Source: Paenarthrobacter aurescens
GTDB lineage: Bacteria > Actinomycetota > Actinomycetes > Actinomycetales > Micrococcaceae
Reading direction: 5' to 3'
DNA: 64,000 nt
Assembly: GCF_025421775.1 (NCBI RefSeq)
Contig: NZ_JAOEFX010000007.1
Coordinates: 62,001 to 126,000, forward strand
Shown: positions 50,865 to 58,727 of the stretch, one piece after another
Position numbering within the stretch: the stretch's first letter is position 1
Layout of the letters: the number at the start of each line of letters is the position of its first letter
The notes under the pieces: generated by a model
What the model was told of the DNA's origin: nothing
Database searches by the model: none
What the model saw: only the letters and a program-made list of their open reading frames with translations
Program-made: the position numbers and the translations under genes

Positions 50865-51944
50865 TTAGCCCTCGTCCTCCCCTATCACCGTCGACTCCCG
50901 GATGATCAGCTTCGGGGCCAGGCTCACGCGGCGGAGGGCAGGCGACACCACAGACCCTGTCTTTCCCGCAAGGCGTTCCATGCACATGGTCACCGCCGCG
51001 TATCCGACGTCGCGTTTTGGCGGGGCGATCGAGGTCAGGGGTACGGGGGCGAGGTCGGCCACTTCGTCGTCATAGGCGACGATCGCCAGATCATCCGGCA
51101 CGTCGACGCCGGACTCCTCGGCGAGGTTAATGAGGGTGATGGCTTCCTCGTCGGGAAGGACCAGGACAGCGTGGGTATCAGTGCGCCGGCAGTCTTTCAG
51201 GAATTTCGCGAATTCCTTTTGGTTGTTGCCTGCGCCCACTACTGACCGGACGTACTCCATGATGGGAGCATCAGTTTCCAGTCCCAACTTGGCCACCATG
51301 CGCCCATGGCTTTCACGGAGCCAAGGGGCCGTGGGACTGGTGGCGATGGCCAGCCCGATCCGGCGGTGGCCCAGGGAGGCAAGGTGCTCGATGGCAAGCT
51401 CGGCGCCGTAGCTGTGATCGGACATCACTGATTCGAAAACCCGGCTTGAGCGTTCCACGAGCACCACGGGGATGCGCAGGCCGGACAGCAATTCGAACGT
51501 CGGCGAACCGGGCTCAAGGGGTCCAGCCGTTGCCAGGAGTATGCCGTCGACGGCGTTGGCCACCATGCGCTGGAGCTGCCGGAACTCGTCTTCCTCTGAG
51601 TAATTGCTGACACCGAGGATAAGGCGCGCATTCAGCGCCCTCGCTGCGGCTTCAGCGCCGCGGATCACTTCCGGGAAGTAATAACCGGTAGTGGGGACGA
51701 TCAGTCCGAGGGTAGCCAGCGGCTGGCGCGGCCTTCTGTGCACGGTGTCACCGGGCCGCTCCACCACCATCCGGACCGCGCCGCCATGGACCCTTCTCAG
51801 CAGGCCCTGCGCCGCAAGCTGCGTCAGGTCCCGGCGGATGGTCATGGTGGACTGGCCGCTCTTTTCGGCAAACTCGTTCACGGTCAGGGTCCCGCGCAGC
51901 TCCAACTCACGGAGTATCTTCTCGTGGCGTTCCCCGCTGAGCAT
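50865..51944 (-). CDS. Hybrid regulator: DeoR-type HTH with LacI-type sensor domain
   Basis: The 359-aa protein starts with a DeoR/GlpR winged helix (GERHEKILRELELRGTLTVN, EFAEKSGQSTMTIRRDL, LLRRVHGGAVR) at residues 1-60. From about residue 75 it continues as a LacI/PurR periplasmic-binding-type sensor: LGLIVPTTGYYFPEVIRGAE, DGILLATAGP, HLASLGHRRIGLAIAT and DDLAIVAYDDE. DeoR proteins normally carry a sugar-phosphate isomerase-like sensor, so this is a domain swap. The ATG at 51944 follows AAGAGGATTGGC. A TGTTTGAA box just upstream suggests autoregulation; the same box recurs before the genes it probably controls. Confidence 0.88.
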   Translation of the reverse strand: MLSGERHEKILRELELRGTLTVNEFAEKSGQSTMTIRRDLTQLAAQGLLRRVHGGAVRMVVERPGDTVHRRPRQPLATLGLIVPTTGYYFPEVIRGAEAAARALNARLILGVSNYSEEDEFRQLQRMVANAVDGILLATAGPLEPGSPTFELLSGLRIPVVLVERSSRVFESVMSDHSYGAELAIEHLASLGHRRIGLAIATSPTAPWLRESHGRMVAKLGLETDAPIMEYVRSVVGAGNNQKEFAKFLKDCRRTDTHAVLVLPDEEAITLINLAEESGVDVPDDLAIVAYDDEVADLAPVPLTSIAPPKRDVGYAAVTMCMERLAGKTGSVVSPALRRVSLAPKLIIRESTVIGEDEG

Positions 51945-51970
51945 GCCAATCCTCTTCCGGAATCCCAATG

Positions 51971-51978
51971 TTCAAACA
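51971..51978 (-). promoter_or_regulatory. DeoR-type box upstream of the hybrid regulator
   Basis: TGTTTGAA on the minus strand, 27 bp before the regulator start, a likely autoregulatory site. Confidence 0.5.
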
Positions 51979-52002
51979 AGCATAAATGACCGAATACAAA
52001 CA

Positions 52003-52067
52003 GCGTTGCGGGGCCTGCTCTGCGCCTAAAACACTCGCCAGAGCACGCAGAGCGGGCCCCGCAACGC
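52003..52067 (-). terminator. Large hairpin after beta-propeller gene 2
   Basis: Arms of 22 bp (52003-52024 and 52046-52067) pair with a single mismatch around a 21-base loop. It lies just past the stop of the exported protein's gene and before the hybrid regulator in the same direction. No T-run follows. Confidence 0.65.
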
Positions 52068-52073
52068 CAGCCA

Positions 52074-54095
52074 CTACCGCCGGGGGTGGTCGTTGATCCG
52101 CACGAGGTTCCGGCCCCGCATGGTGTAAAGGTAACCGTCCTCATCGTTGTTGATATGTGAGCCGCTGTACCAGGCGCCGTCGATATCAGCTACCACGGTG
52201 GCTACTTCGAAGGTTTTGGGATCGAAGCGGAACACGTGCGTATTCGAGACGCCGTAGACAGCACCGCGGTTGGTGACCATGGCAGCGAACCCGGAGCTCA
52301 CAGCGCTGATGTCCGAACGGTGCACAATCTTGCGTTTGGGCAGGTCCATGACAAAAAGACCACCCTTGCGCGTCACACCGTAGAGGTACTTGCCCTGTAC
52401 AGCGAGGGCCGCGATGCCCGCCCCTTCCCCGGCATCCAGGCGCCACAGTTCCTTCCCTGCCACGGGGTTGAATGCCACCACGGTTCCGGCGCCATCGAGA
52501 CCTGGATTGCCGCCGCCCAAATAGGCCACGCCGTCGTGGGACGCCACCGCCCGGAGCAACTGCACGTTGTCGATCGGATTCAGGAAGAAGCCCTTCTTGC
52601 CGGTGCGCGGGTCATAAGTCCACAGCGAACCGCCGCCCTCGGTGTCCGCTTGAGCCGCCACGAGGACCAGTTCGTTGCGCTCGTCCCAGCAGACGTCCAG
52701 GGGACGGTTCTGCTCCTTGGGGAAGTCCGCTACCTGCGTGATCGGCTTCCCATTCCGGGGGTCGTAGCTCCAGATGCCCTGACCGCTGTACTGGCCCGTA
52801 TACAAGACGCCGTCCACCACTATCGCGTCTTTCGCCTCGCCCGGAGCGCTCATGTTGTTGACTTGTCCGGTGCGGAGCGAGCGGCGCGCAATGACTCCGT
52901 TGCCTCCCACATAGACATAGCCCGCGCCCGCCGCGATGCCCATGACCGACTGCGGATCGGAGGGTGCGCCCGCTTCACCGAGGTCGGTGGTTTTGGTGGT
53001 TCCGGTTGCCGGGTCAATGTCGGCCACGAAGCCGTAGCCCGAGGTGACCAGCAGCTTGCCGCCCAAGGCGTCGACACCCCAGATTTCACCCAGCGAAGGC
53101 CCTTGGTACGGCACCGCCGATATTGCGTTGGCGGACAAGCTGTAGGCCACCAGTCCGGTCTCGTTGGCGAAATAGACCTTATCCCCGATGGCCGCAAAGT
53201 TCTTGGCAGTCTTCCCCTCGGACAGCGCCTGCACGTACGTCTTCGGGTTGCTGAGGTTCACGGCGGCAATCTTGGAGTTCTCCAGGGAACCGGCGGAGCT
53301 CACCATCAGTTTGTCTCCCACGATGCCAAGGTCGCGGATGCTGGGATCCTTCAGCATTTCGGCCGGAGTGACGTTGGTGAAGGTCTTGGCAGCGCGGTCG
53401 TAGGCGTACAGGCAGGCCCGGCTGGCGCCGCCGCCACCGTTGAGGGTGCTGCCGGCACCGAAGAAGATCGTGGAGTCGGTGGCAGCCACGGCACGGGCGA
53501 GCGTTGCGCTGGGGTCGGGGATGCCGAGGCTGGTGATCTGGCTGGTGGCGGGGTCAAACTCCCACAGCGCCGGCGCAGTGGGGCTTCCGCCACCCACAAT
53601 GTAGAGGCGTCCGTTGGGCGCCACGCTGAGGTCGCGGACATCCCGGTCGCCGATGTAGCCGATCGCCGTGGCCTTGGTGCCAAGGGTGTTGAGGTCCCAG
53701 CGGAACAGGTTCGGCTGCGTGCCGGTCGACTTCTGCAGGACACCGGCGTAAAGGTAACGGCCCGAGGCGTCAGCAGCCAAGGTCTGGATGGAGTGCCCGT
53801 TGGTGAGCTCGGTCTGGCCAATGACCTTACCGGTGGGGACATGGAAGGCAATGATCCGGACAGGATCCAGGTTTCGCGAACCAATGTAGAGCGTGTCGCC
53901 CACCAGCAGCCCGCTCATCAGCGAGAACTGTACGACGGCGGGACCCAGGTCCAGGATTTCCGTCGCCTTCGGCTTGGACCCCAGGATGGTGGACGCCGAC
54001 GCCGGTTGGCCGACTGCCAGCCCGATGGCCGCGGCGAGCGAAGCCGCTCCGCCGACCTGAAGGACTGACCGCCTGCTGATGTTCGATTTCTCCAT
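52074..54095 (-). CDS. Tat-exported beta-propeller-like protein 2
   Basis: The 673-aa precursor has a twin-arginine signal (NISRRSVLQVGGAASLAAAI) and then the same blade pattern as the protein at 26814: VGDTLYIGSRNLDPVRIIAF, RYLYAGVLQKSTGTQPNLFRWD, LYTGQYSGQGIWSYD and GAWYSGSHINNDEDGYLYTM. The two align end to end. The ATG at 54095 follows CAGGGATTCC. It is divergent from the module C ABC operon and upstream of the hybrid regulator. No enzymatic motif was recognised; a surface or secreted sugar-binding, lyase or structural role are all possible. Confidence 0.83.
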   Translation of the reverse strand: MEKSNISRRSVLQVGGAASLAAAIGLAVGQPASASTILGSKPKATEILDLGPAVVQFSLMSGLLVGDTLYIGSRNLDPVRIIAFHVPTGKVIGQTELTNGHSIQTLAADASGRYLYAGVLQKSTGTQPNLFRWDLNTLGTKATAIGYIGDRDVRDLSVAPNGRLYIVGGGSPTAPALWEFDPATSQITSLGIPDPSATLARAVAATDSTIFFGAGSTLNGGGGASRACLYAYDRAAKTFTNVTPAEMLKDPSIRDLGIVGDKLMVSSAGSLENSKIAAVNLSNPKTYVQALSEGKTAKNFAAIGDKVYFANETGLVAYSLSANAISAVPYQGPSLGEIWGVDALGGKLLVTSGYGFVADIDPATGTTKTTDLGEAGAPSDPQSVMGIAAGAGYVYVGGNGVIARRSLRTGQVNNMSAPGEAKDAIVVDGVLYTGQYSGQGIWSYDPRNGKPITQVADFPKEQNRPLDVCWDERNELVLVAAQADTEGGGSLWTYDPRTGKKGFFLNPIDNVQLLRAVASHDGVAYLGGGNPGLDGAGTVVAFNPVAGKELWRLDAGEGAGIAALAVQGKYLYGVTRKGGLFVMDLPKRKIVHRSDISAVSSGFAAMVTNRGAVYGVSNTHVFRFDPKTFEVATVVADIDGAWYSGSHINNDEDGYLYTMRGRNLVRINDHPRR

Positions 54096-54189
54096 TGGAA
54101 TCCCTGTTCTTAGGTAGTGACTTTTCAGAAGTCGCCGTTCGGGTGTCCAGAATTCATAGCAGCGCCGAGCGAACAGCGTCCAGCATTTC

Positions 54190-54203
54190 TGTTCGTTCAA
54201 ACA
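54190..54203. promoter_or_regulatory. DeoR-type box proximal to beta-propeller gene 2
   Basis: The minus strand reads TGTTTGAA (54203-54196) within CTGTTTGAACGAACAG, itself an inverted repeat with CTGTT/AACAG ends. Confidence 0.55.
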
Positions 54204-54263
54204 GAATTTGCTATTGAAAGTTCCCGCTGAGTCGATAGAAGTCGCCGCCTTCGCACCCCGTGG

Positions 54264-54301
54264 ATGTTTGAAAATGTTTGAAACGTTGAAGATGTTCGAA
54301 C
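54264..54301. promoter_or_regulatory. Tandem DeoR-type boxes before the module C operon
   Basis: TGTTTGAA at 54265-54272 and 54275-54282, a degenerate CGTTGAA at 54284-54290 and TGTTCGAA at 54293-54300 form a direct-repeat array with 10-bp period, the strongest cluster of this box in the window. It sits midway in the divergent region 54096-54383. Confidence 0.72.
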
Positions 54302-54383
54302 TTGCGGATTACATGGATCCATCGCCTGTGGCCCCAACCACATGTTCCCTCTTCGCATCGCACAGTCTTCAAAGGAGAACACC

Positions 54384-55697
54384 ATGAAGCGTCGTCACCT
54401 ATTTGCAGGGGTGGCCGGCCTGGCCGCCAGCACCCTGCTGCTCGCAGCCTGCGGCACGGGCCCCAGCACTTCCTCTGCTCCCACGCCCACGGAAGATCCG
54501 TCAGGATCCATCACCTTCTGGTCCTCCTTGGCAGGCATGGACAAAGTGGCTGAAGCGTTCAACGCCAGCCAGGACAAGATCAAGGTCAGCTTCGAAACCA
54601 TCCCCAACGGCGCCAACGGCGGCTACGCCAAGCTCTCCACCGCCATCACGGCAGGAAACGGCCCGGACGTCGCCACCATCGAATACCCGCAGTTGCCGCA
54701 GTTCGTCAGCAACAGCCAGGTCATCCCGCTCGATGGCCTGATCAACAAGGCCGAAACAGTGGACAAGCTCACGGACGAAACCAAGGCTCTGGTCCAGTTC
54801 GGTGAGAAGACCTACGCACTTCCGTACGACGCAGCCCCCATGCTCATGTGGTACCGCAAGGACATGCTGGCGAAAGCCGGCGTCGAGGTTCCTAAAACCT
54901 GGGACGAATTCGAAGAGGCAGGCAAAAAGCTCAAGGCCGTAGCGCCAGACTCCTACCTGGCCAGCTTCAACCCCAACGAGGTAGCGGCGAGCGCCGGTCT
55001 GGCCTGGCAGGCAGGTGCCAAGTGGTTCGGCACCGAAGGCGACAGCTGGAAGGTGGGAGTCAACGACGAAGCTACGCAGAAGGTGGCCAGCTACTGGCAG
55101 AAGCTGATCGACCAGAAGATCGTCAAGGTCACCCAGGCTTACAGCGACGAGTGGAGCCTGGACCTCGCCAACAGCACCGTTGTTGGCGTGGTTGGCGCAA
55201 ACTGGAGCGCCACGGGCATTCAGAAGCGCACTGAAGCCAGCGGACAGAAGGGCCAGTGGATCGCTGCCGAACTGCCCAACTGGGGCAACGAATCGGGCGC
55301 TTTCTATGGCGGCTCCAGCTTCAACGTGACCAAGAGCAGCAAGAACCCGGCAGCGGCCGCCAAGTTCGTCGAGTTCCTCACTACCAACCAGGAAGCCATC
55401 AAAGCCCGCGGCAACACCGGCTCCGCGTTCCTTGCCTTCCCGGGCCTGACGCCGGTAGCACAGCAGGCCTACGACGCCAGCTACTTCGGCAACGACATCT
55501 ACTCGGTCTTCGACAAGGCCTACGGCACCATCACCCCGGGCTGGCAGTGGGGACCCAACTGGGACATCACCAACACAGCCCTCAAGGACGCCTACGGCAA
55601 GCTGACCACCGGCGGCACCATTCATGACGCCGTCGATACCGCCCAGGAGGCCACCGTGGCCAGCCTGAAGCAAAACGGCCTCTCCGTCACGGAATAG
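54384..55697 (+). CDS. Sugar ABC transporter substrate-binding lipoprotein (module C)
   Basis: The 437-aa precursor starts MKRRHLFAGVAGLAAS with a lipobox LLAAC, then follows the family 1 solute-binding pattern: SITFWSSLAGMDKVAEAFN, GNGPDVATIEYPQLPQFV and PYDAAPMLMWYRKDML. The ATG at 54384 follows AAAGGAGAACACC; in-frame start 54342 lies upstream of it without a site. Tandem DeoR-type boxes lie upstream. It supplies the two permeases encoded after a hairpin. Confidence 0.93.
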   Translation: MKRRHLFAGVAGLAASTLLLAACGTGPSTSSAPTPTEDPSGSITFWSSLAGMDKVAEAFNASQDKIKVSFETIPNGANGGYAKLSTAITAGNGPDVATIEYPQLPQFVSNSQVIPLDGLINKAETVDKLTDETKALVQFGEKTYALPYDAAPMLMWYRKDMLAKAGVEVPKTWDEFEEAGKKLKAVAPDSYLASFNPNEVAASAGLAWQAGAKWFGTEGDSWKVGVNDEATQKVASYWQKLIDQKIVKVTQAYSDEWSLDLANSTVVGVVGANWSATGIQKRTEASGQKGQWIAAELPNWGNESGAFYGGSSFNVTKSSKNPAAAAKFVEFLTTNQEAIKARGNTGSAFLAFPGLTPVAQQAYDASYFGNDIYSVFDKAYGTITPGWQWGPNWDITNTALKDAYGKLTTGGTIHDAVDTAQEATVASLKQNGLSVTE

Positions 55698-55723
55698 CCA
55701 CTCACCGAGTAGCCATACAGGCA

Positions 55724-55746
55724 GGGGGCCTCGTTGAGAGGCCCCC
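55724..55746 (+). terminator. Hairpin between binding-protein and permease genes
   Basis: GGGGGCCTC (55724-55732) pairs perfectly with 55738-55746 around GTTGA. It occupies the same place as the hairpin at 3607-3649 and probably reduces permease expression relative to the binding protein. Confidence 0.6.
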
Positions 55747-55766
55747 TCCCAAGCTAGGAGAATCCC

Positions 55767-56699
55767 ATGGCCACCCAGGCCCTCACCACCACAGTGCGCC
55801 GCCGAGGCCGCGCACTGGCGGGAACCGGCGGACGGACTGCCGCATTGTTCCTGGTCCCCTTCTTCGCGGTCTTCGCGATCGCCATGATCGCACCGGTGAT
55901 CTACTCACTGGTGCTGAGTTTCCACTCGCAGCAGAAGTCCGGGCTGGGCTTCGGGGAAGCCAAGACGGTCTTCGTTGGAGTCGAGAACTACGTTCAGGTC
56001 TTCCAATCCGAAACGTTCATGGAAGGCATCGCCCGCCTTGGCCTGTACTGCCTGATCTACATTCCCTGCATGGTGGGCGGCGCCGTGGTCTTCGCCCTCC
56101 TCCTGGACGCAACGGTGGCCAAGGCACGCAAACTTTTCCAGCTTCTTGTCTTTCTTCCCCATGCGGTTCCGGGCGTCATCGCCGCCCTCATTTGGGCCTA
56201 CCTGTACACCCCGGGCATCAGCCCGCTGGTCCAGGCGCTCCAGGGCGGTGGAATCCAGATCAACTTCCTGGACGCACACATGGTGCTTCCGTCCATCGTG
56301 AACATCGGCGTCTGGGAATGGACCGGCTACAACGTGATCATCCTGTTCACTGCTTTGCAGGCAGTCCCCCGGGAAATCCTGGAAGCCGCCCGAGTGGATG
56401 GGGCCGGCGAAATCCGGGCAGCTGTCAGCATCAAGTTCCCGTTGATCCTGCCGGCCTTGAGCGTCATCATGCTGTTCACCATCATCGGCACGCTGCAGCT
56501 GTTCACGGAGCCGAACATCATTTCCAAGGCCACCGCCTCCGTCACCAGCACCTGGGTTCCCAACCTGTGGGCCTATGACGCAGCCTTCATCCGCCACAAC
56601 CTCAACCAGGCCGCGGCGGCTTCCATCATCATTGCCGGACTGGCCGCAATCCTGTCCCTGGCCGTCACCCGCCTTAGCTCCAGGATGAACAAATCATGA
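55767..56699 (+). CDS. Sugar ABC transporter permease, MalF-like (module C)
   Basis: The 310-aa protein has six membrane segments (first TAALFLVPFFAVFAIAMIAP) and the EAA loop ILEAARVDGAGEIRAAVSIKFP. Start: ATG after TAGGAGAATCCC. Its stop overlaps the next start by four bases (ATGA). Confidence 0.93.
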   Translation: MATQALTTTVRRRGRALAGTGGRTAALFLVPFFAVFAIAMIAPVIYSLVLSFHSQQKSGLGFGEAKTVFVGVENYVQVFQSETFMEGIARLGLYCLIYIPCMVGGAVVFALLLDATVAKARKLFQLLVFLPHAVPGVIAALIWAYLYTPGISPLVQALQGGGIQINFLDAHMVLPSIVNIGVWEWTGYNVIILFTALQAVPREILEAARVDGAGEIRAAVSIKFPLILPALSVIMLFTIIGTLQLFTEPNIISKATASVTSTWVPNLWAYDAAFIRHNLNQAAAASIIIAGLAAILSLAVTRLSSRMNKS

Positions 56700-57628
56700 G
56701 CTCCTCAACACTCTCCCGTCCCAGCACGGCCCCGCTGAAACCAGCGAACCGCCGCCCCGGATCCCGTTCCAACCGTGGCAGTTCCAACCGCGGAGGCGGT
56801 TTCGCCAGCAAGTTCACCGTCAACGGACTCCTGATCATCGGGTCGGCCTACATGGTGGTCCCGGTCCTGTGGCTGGTGTTCGCTTCCACCAAGAACGCTG
56901 CAGACCTGTACGGCACCAGCGCCTATGCCTTGGGGAACTTCTCCTTGTTCGAGAACATCGCCAACGTAGCCAAGCAGGACGGCGGGCTGTTCTTCCGCTG
57001 GCTGGGCAACTCCGTGATGTACGCCGGCGTTGGTGCCGTCTTCGGCAGCCTGATCTCGGTCATGGCAGGGTATGCGTTCGACAAGTTCCAGTTCCGGTGG
57101 AAGGACTCACTGTTCGGCTTCGTCCTGGTGGGCGTCCTGATTCCCAACACCGCCACAGTGCTGCCCATGTACCTGTTGGCTTCCTTGGTCGGCATGACCA
57201 ACACCATTTGGGCCATCCTCATCCCGGTGCTCTGCAACCCCTTCGGCGTGTACCTGGCCAGGGTCTATTCCGCCAGCTACGTCCCGGCAGAGACACTCGA
57301 GGCTGCCCGCATGGACGGTGCCGGGCCCATCCGGTCCTTCTTCGCCCTGGGGCTTCCCATGATGATGCCCGGCTACATCACCATCGCCTTGTTCCAATTT
57401 GTGGGTGTCTGGAACAACTTCATGCTCCCGCTGGTAATGCTCCAGGACCAGCAACTGCTGCCGGTCAGTGTCGGCATCTCCATCTGGCAGGGCTATTCCG
57501 TTCCGCAGCCTGAGTTCACGCCCATGGTCATCACCGGCTCATTGCTCTCGATCATCCCGTTGCTGCTGGCCTTCATCATGCTGCAGCGGTTCTGGAAGTC
57601 CGGCCTCACCGCAGGGAGCGTCAAATGA
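56696..57628 (+). CDS. Sugar ABC transporter permease, MalG-like (module C)
   Basis: The 310-aa protein has a serine/arginine-rich N-terminus of about 38 residues and six membrane segments. The EAA loop reads TLEAARMDGAGPIRSFFALGLP. It overlaps both neighbours by four bases, showing tight coupling through to the dehydrogenase. Confidence 0.93.
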   Translation: MSSSTLSRPSTAPLKPANRRPGSRSNRGSSNRGGGFASKFTVNGLLIIGSAYMVVPVLWLVFASTKNAADLYGTSAYALGNFSLFENIANVAKQDGGLFFRWLGNSVMYAGVGAVFGSLISVMAGYAFDKFQFRWKDSLFGFVLVGVLIPNTATVLPMYLLASLVGMTNTIWAILIPVLCNPFGVYLARVYSASYVPAETLEAARMDGAGPIRSFFALGLPMMMPGYITIALFQFVGVWNNFMLPLVMLQDQQLLPVSVGISIWQGYSVPQPEFTPMVITGSLLSIIPLLLAFIMLQRFWKSGLTAGSVK

Positions 57629-58638
57629 CCACAACCCCACTGAACGTCGCACTCGCCATGGGTCCCGGCGTCGTATCCCGGGTCTTTCCCCAACGACGGC
57701 TGAACTCCCTGGCACCCGGTCTGAGGCTCCTCAGCCCGGAACCGATGGAGGACTTCACCTCCCCACGTTCATTGGAGCTCCTGGCAGAGACGGACATCCT
57801 CATCACGGGGTGGAACTGCCCGAGGCTCGACGCAGCCGCCCTGGCTGCGGCCCCGCGTCTGACCCATGTCCTCCACGCAGGCGGCACGGTCAAGCATCAT
57901 GTGGGCGAGGAGTGCTGGGACAGGGGCATCGAAATCAGCACGGCAGCCGATGCCAATTCAATCCCCGTAGCCGAATACACGGTGGCCATGATCCTGTTGG
58001 CCAACAAGCGGGTCCTGCAGATCGCCCGGAAGCTGCACTCGGAGAAAACCGAGATCGAGCCGGACCAGGTGTTCCCGGACATGGGCAACTTCGGCAAACG
58101 TGTAGGCATCATCGGAGCATCCAGGATCGGCAAGCACGTCATCCGCCTCCTGAAGTCCTACGACGTCGAGGTCGTCGTCTCCGACCCCTTCCTGGACCAG
58201 CCAGCGGCAGCCGCGCTCGGCGTCGAACTTCTCAGCCTTGAGGAACTGGTGGCCAGTTGCGACGTCGTCAGCCTCCACGCGCCGTCGCTCCCGTCTACTT
58301 ACAACCTGATCCACCAAGGGCTGGTGGCCAGCTTCAAGCCGGGGGCTACTTTCATCAATACCGCCCGCGGTGAACTGGTGGACCAGGACGCGCTGCTCCG
58401 ACGCATCGAACAAGGGGACCTGTACGCGGTCCTGGACGTCACCACACCCTGGGTGCTCCCGTCGGACTCCGGTTTCTACACCCACCCCAATGTGCTGCTC
58501 ACACCGCACTTGGCGGGCTCACTGGGCATGGAACTTGAGCGGATGGCTGTCAGCACCATTGAGGAAGCACATCGCCTTTCCCGCGGCGAACCGCTCCTCC
58601 ACAGGCTCAACGCGAAGGACCTCGCCTTCACGGCATAA
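57625..58638 (+). CDS. D-isomer-specific 2-hydroxyacid dehydrogenase family (module C)
   Basis: The 337-aa protein is the third paralogue. The nucleotide loop is GASRIG, with the shared serine for glycine change. The arginine (NTARGELVDQ) and histidine (TPHLAGSLG) of the catalytic set are kept, but the stretch that normally holds the catalytic glutamate reads LDVTTPWVLPSD and has no glutamate. The start overlaps the permease stop (ATGA), so it is co-translated with the importer. It may have a changed reaction or a binding role. Confidence 0.83.
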   Translation: MTTTPLNVALAMGPGVVSRVFPQRRLNSLAPGLRLLSPEPMEDFTSPRSLELLAETDILITGWNCPRLDAAALAAAPRLTHVLHAGGTVKHHVGEECWDRGIEISTAADANSIPVAEYTVAMILLANKRVLQIARKLHSEKTEIEPDQVFPDMGNFGKRVGIIGASRIGKHVIRLLKSYDVEVVVSDPFLDQPAAAALGVELLSLEELVASCDVVSLHAPSLPSTYNLIHQGLVASFKPGATFINTARGELVDQDALLRRIEQGDLYAVLDVTTPWVLPSDSGFYTHPNVLLTPHLAGSLGMELERMAVSTIEEAHRLSRGEPLLHRLNAKDLAFTA

Positions 58639-58727
58639 GGAGCCGCCGGGGACTTAACGCCCCATGGCTGGCATACTCGTTCCCATCGCACCACCATCCG
58701 TGGACCAGCTCAACAACGGGGGCATGA

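Noticed and set aside
52236..54068. A 610-codon plus-strand open frame opposite beta-propeller gene 2
   Set aside because: Its protein is a mirror of the real minus-strand gene, with the Arg/His/Gly/Val-rich composition of an antisense frame and no recognisable motif; the minus strand has the Tat signal, ribosome site and paralogue.
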